DNA of 64,000 bases, from positions 96,001-160,000 of the forward strand of contig NZ_JAHKSN010000010.1 in NCBI RefSeq assembly GCF_018863415.1, given 5' to 3'. Source of the stretch: Deinococcus aestuarii (GTDB lineage Bacteria; Deinococcota; Deinococci; Deinococcales; Deinococcaceae). A model generated the notes under the pieces. It did not search any database, was not told the origin of the DNA, and was given only the letters and a program-made list of their open reading frames with translations. The stretch's first letter is position 1. Every line of letters starts with the position of its first letter. This document shows positions 51,673 through 60,124 of the stretch, in pieces. The position numbers and the translations under genes were made by a program.

Positions 51673-52149
51673 ATGACCTTCTCCCTCCCCCTCTCCTCCC
51701 CCGACCTCCGCCACGCCCTCGCCCGTGTTCACCCTCCCCCCGGCGCCCGCCTCTCCTGCATCTGGGCGGCGGAGGCCGAGGCCGACCCGGGGGAGGACGT
51801 GCCGCCCGGCGTGCGGGCGTGGTGGCTGTCCCTGACCCGGGAGTTGCTGGGCGGGCCGGGCTGGGGGCGCGTGGTGCTGGTGCAGGACGCGGGGTATCGG
51901 TGGTTCCGAATGCGGTACGACGTGCATGAGGCGACGCCCGAGCGGGTGCTGGCAGCGGTGGAGGGGGACCACGGGGCGCCGTCGTCCGCCGGGTCGTTCA
52001 CGCTGGCATGGGGGGCGAGCGTGGAGCGCGGGTGGGTGAGCTGCCGGGGCGCGGCGTTCAGCGTGGGCGATCAGCTCGGGGTGTGCCTGTACGCCGTGCC
52101 GGATGATCTGGAGCGGCTGGGGGCGTGGGTGCCGGGTGGGTGGTCATAG
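51673..52149 (+). CDS. Hypothetical protein flanking the island
   Basis: 158 residues, GC-rich codons as in the host genome. Contains ARAWWLSLTRELLGGPG-like and VVLVQDAGYRWFRMRYDVHEATPE strings; no membrane segment. I recognise no family. A GAGG site lies before the ATG. It ends overlapping the convergent MazF-type gene. Confidence 0.6.
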   Translation: MTFSLPLSSPDLRHALARVHPPPGARLSCIWAAEAEADPGEDVPPGVRAWWLSLTRELLGGPGWGRVVLVQDAGYRWFRMRYDVHEATPERVLAAVEGDHGAPSSAGSFTLAWGASVERGWVSCRGAAFSVGDQLGVCLYAVPDDLERLGAWVPGGWS

Positions 52150-52488
52150 CCCCAGATGCACTCGCAGTTTTTCATCCAACTCGGCCATCAGGTCATCCGG
52201 TACATGACCCAGCCGTTTGATTAAGCGGCTGACGTGCGTGGCCCGCGTTGCTTCCACCTGTGCCTTGCTGTCGTGGTCGAGCCCGGTGCGCTGATTAGGC
52301 AGGAGGACGTTGGTCACATACAAGCGTGCCACGTTGCTTGTCAGGGGAACGGTCATCAACAGGTGTGTGTTGGCGTTCGCAGCGTTGTTAGTCACGACGA
52401 TGCCAGGGTGTGTTTGCGCTGCTTCGCCTTCCCGTCCGTCGGGCCGGTAGTTGATCAGCCAAACATCGCCGCGCCGAATGAGCCTCAC
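52144..52488 (-). CDS. mazF: MazF/PemK-type mRNA interferase toxin (pair 1)
   Basis: 114 residues. IRRGDVWLINYRPD, THPGIVVTNN, LLMTVPLTSNVARLYVTNV and a C-terminal DDLMAELDEKLRVHLGL match the PemK/MazF barrel. It cleaves mRNA at short motifs. Start overlaps the stop of the antitoxin (ATGA). Confidence 0.85.
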   Translation of the reverse strand: MRLIRRGDVWLINYRPDGREGEAAQTHPGIVVTNNAANANTHLLMTVPLTSNVARLYVTNVLLPNQRTGLDHDSKAQVEATRATHVSRLIKRLGHVPDDLMAELDEKLRVHLGL

Positions 52489-52715
52489 CCATTCTCCAAA
52501 CCGTCGAGGTTGTCGGCGGGGTAGGTCTCGCGTCCGCTCTGTTGCGCTTCGCCAAGTTCCCGGTAGGCGTCCTGTAAGGTCTGATCACGCAGGGCGCGAA
52601 CAGCTTCAGCCAAGGCGGCGCTACGTGACCCGAGCTTGTGAGTTTCCTGGTACCTATCCAGAAAAGCGGCAAGGTCGGAGGGCAAGGTGGCACTGATGCG
52701 AGTGGCATTATTCAT
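52485..52715 (-). CDS. RHH antitoxin (pair 1)
   Basis: 76 residues. RISATLPSDLAAFLDRYQETHKLGSRSAALAEAVRAL is a ribbon-helix-helix, followed by a toxin-neutralising tail. TACTAT is 7 bases before the ATG at 52715, giving a leaderless start. Divergent from antitoxin 2 at 52782. Confidence 0.8.
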   Translation of the reverse strand: MNNATRISATLPSDLAAFLDRYQETHKLGSRSAALAEAVRALRDQTLQDAYRELGEAQQSGRETYPADNLDGLENG

Positions 52716-52757
52716 GCCACCGATAGTACCAACAGTCCCGCCCATCGGCACCCTTGG

Positions 52758-52774
52758 GTATAACTAAGTTATAC
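52758..52774. promoter_or_regulatory. 17-bp palindromic operator of toxin-antitoxin pair 2
   Basis: GTATAACTAAGTTATAC is a perfect palindrome around A52766. Its right arm includes the TATACT -10 box (52770-52775) of the plus-strand pair, so the RHH antitoxin binding here would block its own transcription. Confidence 0.85.
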
Positions 52775-52781
52775 TCCGGCC

Positions 52782-53018
52782 ATGAAGACCGCCATTTCCC
52801 TCGACGACCAGACTTTTGCGGAGGCTGAGGCGCTGGCGCAGAAGCTGCGTCTCACCCGCAGCGAACTTTACCGGGCAGCCCTCCGCGAGTTTTTGGCTCG
52901 GCATAGTGGCGAGGACGTGACGGCAGCACTCGACCGCGTGTATGGTGCAAATCCTGAGCAGGACGATGACTTTCGGCAGGAGGCGGCGCGTCGAGCGTTC
53001 GAGGCGAACGAGTGGTGA
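52782..53018 (+). CDS. RHH antitoxin (pair 2)
   Basis: 78 residues. AISLDDQTFAEAEALAQKLRLTRSELYRAALREFL is a ribbon-helix-helix DNA-binding region, then an acidic tail (NPEQDDDFRQEAA) that would bind the toxin. Leaderless: TATACT is 6 bases upstream of the ATG. Coupled to the toxin gene. Confidence 0.85.
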   Translation: MKTAISLDDQTFAEAEALAQKLRLTRSELYRAALREFLARHSGEDVTAALDRVYGANPEQDDDFRQEAARRAFEANEW

Positions 53019-53356
53019 TCGCTCGCGGCGAAATCTGGTGGGCCGACCTGGGCGAGCCCGTCGGCAGCCGTCCAGCTTACGTCCGCCCGGTGCTGGTGGT
53101 GCAGGCCGACAGCTTCAACCGAAGTCGCATCGCCACCGTCATCGTCGCCGTCATGACGAGCAATCTTGCGCGAGCGGCTGCCCCTGGCAACGTCCTTTTA
53201 GAAACCAACCGAACGCGCCTCCCGAAAGACAGCGTGGTGAACGTGTCTAGCCTCGTTGCCCTGAACAGGGCCGAGCTGACGGAGCGGGTCTCGGAACTGA
53301 GCGTGAGCGCGATGCAGGAGGTAGACGCTGGGTTGCGGCTGGTGTTGGGCCTGTAA
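53015..53356 (+). CDS. mazF: MazF/PemK-type mRNA interferase toxin (pair 2)
   Basis: 113 residues from GTG 53015 (GTGA overlap; 53012 is possible). IARGEIWWADLGEPVGSRP, RPVLVVQADSFN, VMTSNL, DSVVNVSSLVALNR and a C-terminal AGLRLVLGL closely match MazF/PemK and are related to the pair 1 toxin. Confidence 0.87.
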   Translation: MIARGEIWWADLGEPVGSRPAYVRPVLVVQADSFNRSRIATVIVAVMTSNLARAAAPGNVLLETNRTRLPKDSVVNVSSLVALNRAELTERVSELSVSAMQEVDAGLRLVLGL

Positions 53357-53401
53357 CCCGTGATGGAAAGCCGCCCGCTCCCCCTCCCCTATCCTCCCCC
53401 C

Positions 53402-53611
53402 ATGACCCCTCCCCGCTCCCAGATTCGCCCCGGTGTGACCGTGGACATCGTGCAGAAGCAGGACCAGCCCACGGGCAGGCTCACGCGCGGCGTGGTGGCG
53501 CAGCTTCTCACCCGGTCGGCCACCCACCCGCACGGCATCAAGGTCCGCCTCACGAGCGGGCAGGTGGGCCGCGTGCAGGCGGTGGTCGGGGGGAAGGGGC
53601 AGGGGGCTTGA
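53402..53611 (+). CDS. ywbE: YwbE-family protein
   Basis: 69 residues. IRPGVTVDIVQKQDQPTGRLTRGVV and HPHGIKVRLTSGQVGRVQAVV are the whole conserved YwbE (DUF2196) domain, a small beta-barrel of unknown function. TATCCT is 6 bases upstream of the ATG. Confidence 0.87.
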   Translation: MTPPRSQIRPGVTVDIVQKQDQPTGRLTRGVVAQLLTRSATHPHGIKVRLTSGQVGRVQAVVGGKGQGA

Positions 53612-53685
53612 GGCCAACGCTTCTCTACCCGCCCCTCATCCCCCTCCCGGGTGCCCGGCTTACGGTGCGCGTGAGGGGGTGGACC

Positions 53686-53976
53686 ATGCCCGAAGCCTGG
53701 AGCGACAGGGACGAGCGGCAGTACGCACACGTCAAGGAGAGCGAACTCGCACGCGGCGAGCCGGAAGACCGTGCCGAGGAGATCGCCGCCCGCACGGTGA
53801 ACAAGCACCGCCGCCAGGAGGGCCGCACGCCCAACAAGCGGACCCAGGGCACGGGCAACCCGAACGCCCGGCTCTCCGACCTCACCCGCGACGAGCTGTA
53901 CAACCGCGCCAGGGAAAAGGGCATCAAGGGCCGCAGCGGCATGAGCAAGGCCGAACTGGTCGCGGCGCTGGGCTGA
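53686..53976 (+). CDS. Rho_N-domain small basic protein
   Basis: 96 residues. EAWSDRDERQYAHVKESEL, IAARTVNKHRRQEGRTPNKRTQGTGNPN, then a C-terminal Rho N-terminal-like helical module LTRDELYNRAREKGIKGRSGMSKAELVAAL. The family is common, often labelled plasmid-stabilisation, and its function is not known. A G-rich ribosome site is upstream. Confidence 0.8.
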   Translation: MPEAWSDRDERQYAHVKESELARGEPEDRAEEIAARTVNKHRRQEGRTPNKRTQGTGNPNARLSDLTRDELYNRAREKGIKGRSGMSKAELVAALG

Positions 53977-53982
53977 ACCGGG

Positions 53983-54029
53983 CAAAAAAGGAACGCTCCC
54001 CAGCCGGAAGGTCGGGGGCGTTTTCCTTG
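53983..54029 (+). terminator. Hairpin terminator after the Rho_N gene
   Basis: GGAACGCTCCC-type arm pairs with GGGGGCGTTTTCC, with an A-run before and T-run inside the 3' arm. Confidence 0.6.
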
Positions 54030-54091
54030 GTGAGAGCGGGACAACTGCCTCCCGTCCAGGGTGCATCATACAAGTGAAAGGAGTCACAAGT

Positions 54092-54907
54092 ATGACCGCT
54101 CCCGCTCCCATTTCCGCCGCCCTCTTTCTCCACACGCTCGGAGACAGCGTGGTCACGCTGGACGGGCAGCCGCTGACGTGGCCCGCCCACAGCGCGGAGG
54201 AGTTGCTGTGGTACCTCCACGCGCACGAGGGCGGGGCGTACCGGGCGGACGTGCTCGCGGAGTTGTGGGGGCTGGAGGACACGCCCGCCGCCGCGAACCG
54301 CTTCCGGGTGGCGCTGTGCCGGTTGCGGGCGACGCTGGGAAGCGCGGACGCGGTGACGGAGGTGCGCGGACGCTACGCCCTGCACCCGGCGATCCTGGCC
54401 CAGAGCGACACCGCCGCCCTGCACGCGGGGCTGTTGGGCGCCCGCTTCGCCCGGGACGACGCCGAGCGCGAGGAAGCCCTGCGGCGGGCGCTGGCGGTGG
54501 CAGACGGGGACTACCTGCCGGGCGTGCGCGGCGACTGGGCCGACGCGGCGCGGGCGCACCACCGGGCGGCGCGGGTGCGGGCGTACGTGGCCCTCGCCAC
54601 GCTCCACTGCGCGCGGCGCGAATGCCCGCTGGCGGCGCTGGCCCTGACCCGCGCGGTGGAGTGCGACCCCCTGATCGGCGAGGACCACCACCAGCGCCTG
54701 ATGACCTGCCTCGCCGCCACGCGCGGCAAGTACGAGGCCGTCGAGCACTACCGCCGCTACTGCCGCTACCTGCGCGAGGAGGTGGGCGACACCCCCATGT
54801 CCGAGACCGCCTGCCTCGCCGAGCGCATCAAGCAGGGCGAGGTCCCCTGCGCCGACACCATGCTCGCGGCCCCGGCGACCGGTTCCCTTCCCTTCCTGGG
54901 GAGATAG
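54092..54907 (+). CDS. BTAD-type transcriptional regulator (single-input, no TPR sensor)
   Basis: 271 residues. An N-terminal winged helix (LFLHTLGDSVVTLDGQPLTWP, AYRADVLAELWGLED, NRFRVALCRLRATLG) is followed by a BTAD domain (LRRALAVADGDYLPGVRGDWADAARAHHRAARVRAYVAL). It lacks the long TPR sensor of the 32917 regulator. AAAGGAG is 8 bases before the ATG. Targets unknown. Confidence 0.8.
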   Translation: MTAPAPISAALFLHTLGDSVVTLDGQPLTWPAHSAEELLWYLHAHEGGAYRADVLAELWGLEDTPAAANRFRVALCRLRATLGSADAVTEVRGRYALHPAILAQSDTAALHAGLLGARFARDDAEREEALRRALAVADGDYLPGVRGDWADAARAHHRAARVRAYVALATLHCARRECPLAALALTRAVECDPLIGEDHHQRLMTCLAATRGKYEAVEHYRRYCRYLREEVGDTPMSETACLAERIKQGEVPCADTMLAAPATGSLPFLGR

Positions 54908-54941
54908 AAAGGCCCAGAGCGTTTGACGAAAGAAGAGTCGT

Positions 54942-55006
54942 CACCCTGAACGAAGTGAAGGGTCTCGACCGGCAGGTTGGAGATGCTTCGCTCAGCCTGA
55001 CAGTGT
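54942..55006. repeat. Degenerate palindromic repeat (CACCCTGAACGAAGTGAAGGGTCT class)
   Basis: TCGTCACCCTGAACGAAGTG ... GATGCTTCGCTCAGCCTGAC has dyad symmetry and is the class also seen at 42835-42922. The remainder of the gap 54908-55266 holds a second degenerate block near 55080-55135 (CCCCTC-loop-GGGGGGAGG, like the DUF559 element arms) and no gene I can see. Confidence 0.6.
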
Positions 55007-55266
55007 TCCGGTGTCAATTGCCCTGACTCGGCTCCACGGTCTTTGGTTGCAGGCGGGAGGGACGCTTTTGAGCTCCTCTGCTGCGCAACGCTACGAGCCC
55101 CTCTTGAGGGGGGAGGCCGGGTGGGCGTGAACGGGCCGGGCGGCCGAGAACAGCGAGAATCCCTGGCCCTCTCCCCGTGACTCCGCCAATCAAGAGAGGG
55201 CGTCTTTCTTCCCGGTAATGCCCCCGTAACAGCCCGGCGGGAGCCTCGATCTATGGAGGCTTTCCT

Positions 55267-55731
55267 ATGCATGTCGCCCGGCTGATGTCCCGCTCCCCCG
55301 TGACCGTCTCGCCCGACGCCAGCGTTCCCGAGGCCGCCCTGCTGATGCGCCAGCGGGGGATTCGCCGCCTCCCTGTGCTCGAAGAAGGCAGGCTGGTCGG
55401 CATCGTGACCGACCGCGACCTGCGCGAGGCGATGCCGGGCCGCACGACCACCCTCAGCATGTGGGAGGCGACCACCCGCCTCGCCGCGATCACCGTGGGG
55501 GAGGTCATGCGCCGGGGTGTGGTCACCACCCACCCGGAAGCCGACGCGCGGGACGCCGCCTACACCCTGTTGCGGCACAAGATCGGCGGAATGCCCGTGG
55601 TGGACGACGCCGGAACGCTGGTCGGCGTGATCACCGTGACCGACCTGCTGCACGACTACGCCCGCACGCCGGAGCCGGGGACGAACGCGCCCGTCGAGGG
55701 TGACGCGGTGGGCGAGGAGGCCCGCGCGTGA
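55267..55731 (+). CDS. CBS-domain pair protein
   Basis: 154 residues of two CBS motifs: ARLMSRSPVTVSPDASVPEAALLMRQRGIRRLPVLEEG and VMRRGVVTTHPEADARDAAYTLLRHKIGGMPVVDDAGTLVGVITVTDLL. CBS pairs bind adenosyl nucleotides. It is the first gene of the cytochrome oxidase cluster; its stop overlaps the GTG of subunit IIa. GGAGG is 7 bases before the ATG. Confidence 0.88.
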   Translation: MHVARLMSRSPVTVSPDASVPEAALLMRQRGIRRLPVLEEGRLVGIVTDRDLREAMPGRTTTLSMWEATTRLAAITVGEVMRRGVVTTHPEADARDAAYTLLRHKIGGMPVVDDAGTLVGVITVTDLLHDYARTPEPGTNAPVEGDAVGEEARA

Positions 55732-55883
55732 GTGACCGCTCCCGCTCCACCCACCCCGCCGAGGACGCGGACAACGCCCCACACGCCGTTCCACGCGGCA
55801 CATTGATGGTGATTGCCACCCTGCTCCTCGCCCTGATCTTCCTGTGGATGCTCGTCCTCGGCATCCTCCAGGGGCGGGCCTGA
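55728..55883 (+). CDS. Cytochrome c oxidase subunit IIa (small membrane protein)
   Basis: 51 residues from GTG 55728 (overlaps the previous stop). A hydrophilic 29-residue N-terminus is followed by one membrane helix LMVIATLLLALIFLWMLVLG. Position directly before subunit II of a b(a3)-type oxidase and the single-helix build match subunit IIa of Thermus-type ba3 oxidase. Confidence 0.75.
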   Translation: MSDRSRSTHPAEDADNAPHAVPRGTLMVIATLLLALIFLWMLVLGILQGRA

Positions 55884-55884
55884 C

Positions 55885-56442
55885 GTGGCGGCTCCTGATC
55901 GGCCCGCGCGGCGGCTCGACCACCACACCCTCGCCCTGTACGAGCACATCTGGCTGGGCATCGCCGTCGTGCTGCTGCTGCTGCTCTTCGCCAGCGTGTT
56001 CGGCAGCATGATCACGGGCACCTTCCCCCTGCTGCGGAGTACGGGCGGCGGGCACGCGAGCGGGGTGAGCAGCGGGCGGCTCGATCCGAACAACCTCGCC
56101 GCTACGCCCTTCGCCCAACCCGGGCTGCGGCAGAACGCGGACGGCACCCTCGAAGCCTTTGTGGTCGCCCGCGCCTTCAACTTCGAGCCCGCCGTGCTGC
56201 GCGTGCCCGCCGGGCAGCCCGTGACCATTCACGTGACCTCCGCCGACGTGGTGCACGGGTACAACGTGACGGGCACGAACATCAACGCCGAGATTCTGCC
56301 CGGGCACGTGGCGAGCTTCACCCTCACCTTCCGCCGCCCCGGCGAGCAGCACGCGATCTGCAACGAGTACTGCGGCATCGGCCACCAGAGCATGATCAAC
56401 CGCGTGATCGTGGACCCGCCCGCCGCGCTGACCCGGCCCTAG
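55885..56442 (+). CDS. cbaB: b(a3)-type cytochrome c oxidase subunit II
   Basis: 185 residues. One N-terminal membrane anchor (IWLGIAVVLLLLLFASVFG) then a cupredoxin domain with the CuA ligands: His124 in VVHGYN and C159-N-E-Y-C163-G-I-G-H167-Q-S-M170. It accepts electrons from cytochrome c. GTG start one base after the preceding stop. Confidence 0.93.
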   Translation: MAAPDRPARRLDHHTLALYEHIWLGIAVVLLLLLFASVFGSMITGTFPLLRSTGGGHASGVSSGRLDPNNLAATPFAQPGLRQNADGTLEAFVVARAFNFEPAVLRVPAGQPVTIHVTSADVVHGYNVTGTNINAEILPGHVASFTLTFRRPGEQHAICNEYCGIGHQSMINRVIVDPPAALTRP

Positions 56443-56452
56443 GAGAAAACCT

Positions 56453-58192
56453 GTGACCACCCCACCCCTCCGGCCCTCCGTGCCGCTGGTGTCCGGCCCC
56501 CGTGTGGACGCCTCACCGGACGCGGCTTACCTCGCCAGCCTGAAGAAAGTCACCCAGTATTACGTCGTGACGGGTTTTCTGGCCCTCCTGATCGGGATTC
56601 TCCTCGGCCCGCTCCAGGCGCTGAACTACGCGGGCATCAACGTCTACGACTCTCCGCTCCTCAAGGCGCTGATCAAGTCGTACTACCAGGGGCTGACCCT
56701 GCACGGCGTTCTGAACGCCCTCGTCTTCACCCAGTTCTTCATCAGCGGCTGGATGCTGTACCTCCCTGTGCGTGACCTGGGCGCGCGGATCAACCTGCGC
56801 TTCGCCTGGTTCACCTACCTCCTGATGACCGCCGGGCTGCTCACCGCCGCCGTGCCGCTGCTGACGAACGACGCGACGGTGCTCTACACCTTCTACCCGC
56901 CGCTGGAGGGCAGCCCCCTCTTCTACATCGGCGCGGGGGTGATGGTGGGCTCCAGCCTGCTCGTTGCGGGGCAGGTCGTCCATATGTGGTGGCGCTGGAA
57001 GCGGGAGAACCCGGGCCGGGTCACGCCACTCGTCGCGTTCGGCAGCGTCGCCACCTGGCTGATGTGGTCCATCGCGGCGCTCGGGATCGTGGTCGAGGTG
57101 GTCGTGCTGCTGATTCCCTGGTCGCTGGGGCTGACTTCCGGGGTGGACCCGCTGCTCGCGCGCACCCTCTTCTGGTGGACGGGGCACCCCATCGTCTACT
57201 TCTGGGTGCTGCCCGCCTATATCTCGTGGTACGCCTTCTTGCCGCGTCAGGCGGGGGGCCGCATCGCCTCCGAGCCGCTCGCCCGGCTGGCCTTCGTGCT
57301 GTTCCTGATCTTCAGCGTGCCGGTGGGGCTGCACCACCAGTACGCCGACCCCAACATCTCGAACACCTGGAAGAGCATCCATATGCTCCTGACCTTCCTG
57401 GTCGCCGTGCCCAGCCTGCTGACCGCCTTCAGCGTGGCGGCGAGCCTGGAGGACGGGGCGCGGGCGCGGGGGGGCCGGGGGCTGGTGGGCTGGATAGGCC
57501 GCCTCCCCTGGGGCAACGCCTCTTTCAGCGCGCAGGTGCTCGCCATGACCTCCTTCATCTTCGGGGGGGCGGGCGGGATCGTGAACGCGAGCCTGGCCTT
57601 CGGGCCGGTCGTGCACAACACCGCCTGGATTCCCGGGCACTTCCACATCACGGTGGGCACGGCGACGACGCTGACCTTCATGGGGGTGGCCTTCTGGTTC
57701 GTTCCGCACCTGACGGGTAAACGGCTCTTCGGCCCGCGCCTGGCCTCGTGGTCGGTGTGGCTGTGGTTCGTGGGGATGATGCTCTTCGCGGTCGGGATGC
57801 ACTGGCAGGGCCTGCTGGGGGTGCCGCGCCGCTCGCAGATGAGCACGACCGCGCAGGACGTGTACCGCGAGATGAACCTGGCGATCCCGCAGGCGCTGAC
57901 AGGCCTGAGCGGCGTCGTGCTGCTCGTCGGCGGGCTGCTGTTCTTCTGGGTGCTCTTCCGCACGCTGCTCTCGAGGCGGGTGCAGGACGGGGACGCGGTG
58001 CCCATCCCCTCCAGCGAGGCGATCAGCCCGGCGGGGGAAGACCTGAAGACGGCCAGCCTGCTCGTCCGGCGCACCGAGCCGCTGCTCGCCATAGCCGTCT
58101 TCGCCTTCTTCCTCGTGCTGCTGGTGTATCTGCCCGTCCTCGGCCCGATGATCGCGGACGCGCAGCTCGTCCCCGGAATGAGGCTGTGGTGA
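56453..58192 (+). CDS. cbaA: b(a3)-type cytochrome c oxidase subunit I
   Basis: 579 residues, about 13 membrane helices. LTLHGVLNALVFTQ (His84 for low-spin haem), WTGHPIVYFWVLPAY (CuB His-Tyr), GLHHQYADP (CuB histidines) and PGHFHITVGT (haem histidines) are the haem-copper oxidase marks of the B family. It reduces O2 to water with proton pumping. AGGAG is 7 bases before the GTG start. Confidence 0.94.
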   Translation: MTTPPLRPSVPLVSGPRVDASPDAAYLASLKKVTQYYVVTGFLALLIGILLGPLQALNYAGINVYDSPLLKALIKSYYQGLTLHGVLNALVFTQFFISGWMLYLPVRDLGARINLRFAWFTYLLMTAGLLTAAVPLLTNDATVLYTFYPPLEGSPLFYIGAGVMVGSSLLVAGQVVHMWWRWKRENPGRVTPLVAFGSVATWLMWSIAALGIVVEVVVLLIPWSLGLTSGVDPLLARTLFWWTGHPIVYFWVLPAYISWYAFLPRQAGGRIASEPLARLAFVLFLIFSVPVGLHHQYADPNISNTWKSIHMLLTFLVAVPSLLTAFSVAASLEDGARARGGRGLVGWIGRLPWGNASFSAQVLAMTSFIFGGAGGIVNASLAFGPVVHNTAWIPGHFHITVGTATTLTFMGVAFWFVPHLTGKRLFGPRLASWSVWLWFVGMMLFAVGMHWQGLLGVPRRSQMSTTAQDVYREMNLAIPQALTGLSGVVLLVGGLLFFWVLFRTLLSRRVQDGDAVPIPSSEAISPAGEDLKTASLLVRRTEPLLAIAVFAFFLVLLVYLPVLGPMIADAQLVPGMRLW

Positions 58193-58223
58193 CCGGGCCC
58201 TTTCCCGAAAGGAGGCTTTCCCC

Positions 58224-58640
58224 GTGAGTGACGACCGTTTCTTCACCGGGCGCGAGATCGCCGCCGCCCTGACCTTCGTGGTGCTGGGCACGCTCATCGG
58301 GGTGACCTCATACCGCGCCGGGCTGAACATCGCGGGCGAGGGCGCGGGGGCCGTGGTTGCCGCCTCCACCACCCCCGCCCCGCCCAACGGGCAGACGCTG
58401 TACGCCGGGAACTGCGCCGGGTGCCACGGGGCCCAGGCCCAGGGCGGGGTCGGCCCCGGCCTCGCGGAGACGAAGGGGTGGTCGCTCGCGGACTTCGGTC
58501 AGGCCGTGTTGCACGGGCAGGCGCCGGGCGGGCGAACCCTCGCGCCCGTGATGCCGCGCTTCGCGGACACCGGGCTGGACGGGGCGCCCCCGACCGACGA
58601 CCAGATCAAGGTATTGCATGAGTACCTCAAGGGCTTGTAA
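58224..58640 (+). CDS. Membrane-anchored cytochrome c
   Basis: 138 residues. One N-terminal membrane anchor (AALTFVVLGTLIGVTSY), a flexible linker, and a class I cytochrome c domain with haem motif C64-A-G-C67-H68 and axial Met110. It likely feeds electrons to the CuA subunit next door. AAAGGAGG is before the GTG start. Confidence 0.9.
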   Translation: MSDDRFFTGREIAAALTFVVLGTLIGVTSYRAGLNIAGEGAGAVVAASTTPAPPNGQTLYAGNCAGCHGAQAQGGVGPGLAETKGWSLADFGQAVLHGQAPGGRTLAPVMPRFADTGLDGAPPTDDQIKVLHEYLKGL

Positions 58641-58678
58641 CCACCCCACCTTCCTCGGGCTTCTGCTGGTAGGTACTG

Positions 58679-58700
58679 CCGGGCAGACGCCCGGTCTCCT
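58679..58700 (+). terminator. Terminator of the oxidase operon
   Basis: CCGGGC-AGAC-GCCCGG hairpin (58679-58694) followed by a TCTCCTTT tract, 38 bases past the cytochrome c stop. Confidence 0.6.
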
Positions 58701-58762
58701 TTCGCCCGACATTGCCGCGACGGCTGCCTTTGCCCGCGGCCCCGTCTTCTACACTTCCCCCC

Positions 58763-59800
58763 GTGACCCTCTCCCCCGCCGACCTTCCGGCCGTGCGCGC
58801 GGCGCTGCTGGCCTGGTTTGACCGCGCCGGGCGTGACCTGCCGTGGCGCGTGGGGGCAGAGGGGAAGCGCGACCCCTACCGGGTGTGGGTGTCCGAGGTG
58901 CTGCTCCAGCAGACCCAGGTGGCGCGGGGGCGGGTGTACTTCGAGCGGTTTCTGGCGGCGTTCCCGACCGTGGAGGCGCTGGCCGCCGCGCCCATCGAGG
59001 CCGTCCTCAAGGCGTGGGAGGGGTGCGGCTACTACGCGCGGGCCAGGAACCTGCACCGGGCGGCGGGCGTGATCGTGCGGGAGGGGATGCCGACGACCTA
59101 CGGGGGCTGGCGGGCCCTGCCCGGCGTGGGGCCCTACACGGCGGCGGCGGTTGCCAGCCTCGCCTTCGGGGAGGCGAGGGCGGTCAGCGACGGGAACGTC
59201 CGGCGGGTGCTCGCGCGAATCCACGGCGAGCGGCAACCGACTTCCATCTGGGTGCAGGCGCGGGCCGACGACCTCCTCGACCCCGCCCGCCCCGGCGCCT
59301 TGAACGAGGCGGTGATGGACCTGGGGGCGACGGTCTGCACGCCGAAAAACCCGCGCTGCCCCGAGTGCCCGGTCTCGGCCTGGTGCGCGGCCTTCCGGTC
59401 GGGCGAACCCGCCGCCTTCCCCGCCCCCAAGGTGCGCGCCGCCGTGCGCGAGGTCCGCGCCGTGGCCCTCCTGCTCGGCGACGAGAAAGAGGCCGTGCTC
59501 GAACGGCGGGAGGGGACCCTCCTGGGCGGGTTGATGGGATTGCCGACCGAGGTCGTCGCGGAAGGGACGCGGGAGGAGGACACCCTCGCCCGCCTCGCCG
59601 CGCGGTTGGGGGCGACCGTGACGGGTGAACTGGGCCGCGTCACCCACACGATGACGCACCGGCTCGTGACGCTGACGGTCTACGGGGGGCAGGGGGGCCC
59701 GGAGCGGAGGCCGGTCGCCGACGCCGCCCTCTCCCGGCTGGATCACAAGGCGCTGGAATTGTGGCGGGCGCGGCAGGAATCGCTGTTCGCGGAGGTTTGA
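58763..59800 (+). CDS. mutY: Adenine DNA glycosylase MutY
   Basis: 345 residues. WVSEVLLQQTQVARGRVYFE has the catalytic Glu, LPGVGPYTAAAVASLAFGEARAVSDGNVRRVL is the helix-hairpin-helix and catalytic Asp, and the [4Fe-4S] cysteines are in CTPKNPRCPECPVSAWC. A C-terminal Nudix-like domain recognises 8-oxoG. It removes adenine opposite 8-oxoguanine. TACACT is 7 bases before the GTG start. Confidence 0.95.
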   Translation: MTLSPADLPAVRAALLAWFDRAGRDLPWRVGAEGKRDPYRVWVSEVLLQQTQVARGRVYFERFLAAFPTVEALAAAPIEAVLKAWEGCGYYARARNLHRAAGVIVREGMPTTYGGWRALPGVGPYTAAAVASLAFGEARAVSDGNVRRVLARIHGERQPTSIWVQARADDLLDPARPGALNEAVMDLGATVCTPKNPRCPECPVSAWCAAFRSGEPAAFPAPKVRAAVREVRAVALLLGDEKEAVLERREGTLLGGLMGLPTEVVAEGTREEDTLARLAARLGATVTGELGRVTHTMTHRLVTLTVYGGQGGPERRPVADAALSRLDHKALELWRARQESLFAEV

Positions 59801-60124
59801 AGGGGGCGACGGGTGCGGGGTGCCCTTCCGCATCTCGGCGGAAGCAAGGTGGCAGGACGCTCCGGGTGGGCTTGGGGGCCAGGCTCGTTTCCCAGCCTCT
59901 CCCACAGGGGGGGAGGAGCTAGAAGCGCGGGAGCTTTTGCGCTGTTCAACACATCTATCCAGACGCCCCACCCTTGTCCGCGACTGGACGCTCCTGGCCC
60001 GCGACAAGACCGAATCCTGCACCTCGTAGGACCTGTCCACACCCGCCGCCCGTGTGCCCTGGCCCAGCGCCGCGTCACTCCCCTCCTCCCTCGGTGGGGT
60101 GGGGCAACGCCTTCCAACCCGACC
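59801..60124. other. Intergenic region, no gene seen
   Basis: 324 bases between convergent mutY and the M20 peptidase. It holds a degenerate CCTCTCCCAC...GGGGGGAGGAG hairpin block (about 59900-59925) of the class seen in the DUF559 element arms. I see no gene, RNA or promoter in the rest. Confidence 0.5.

Noticed and set aside
51598..51972. N-terminal extension of the AriA-like ATPase
   Set aside because: The upstream part reads through the opposite-strand hypothetical gene in GC-rich codons and past a likely -10 box, so translation from there is not expected.
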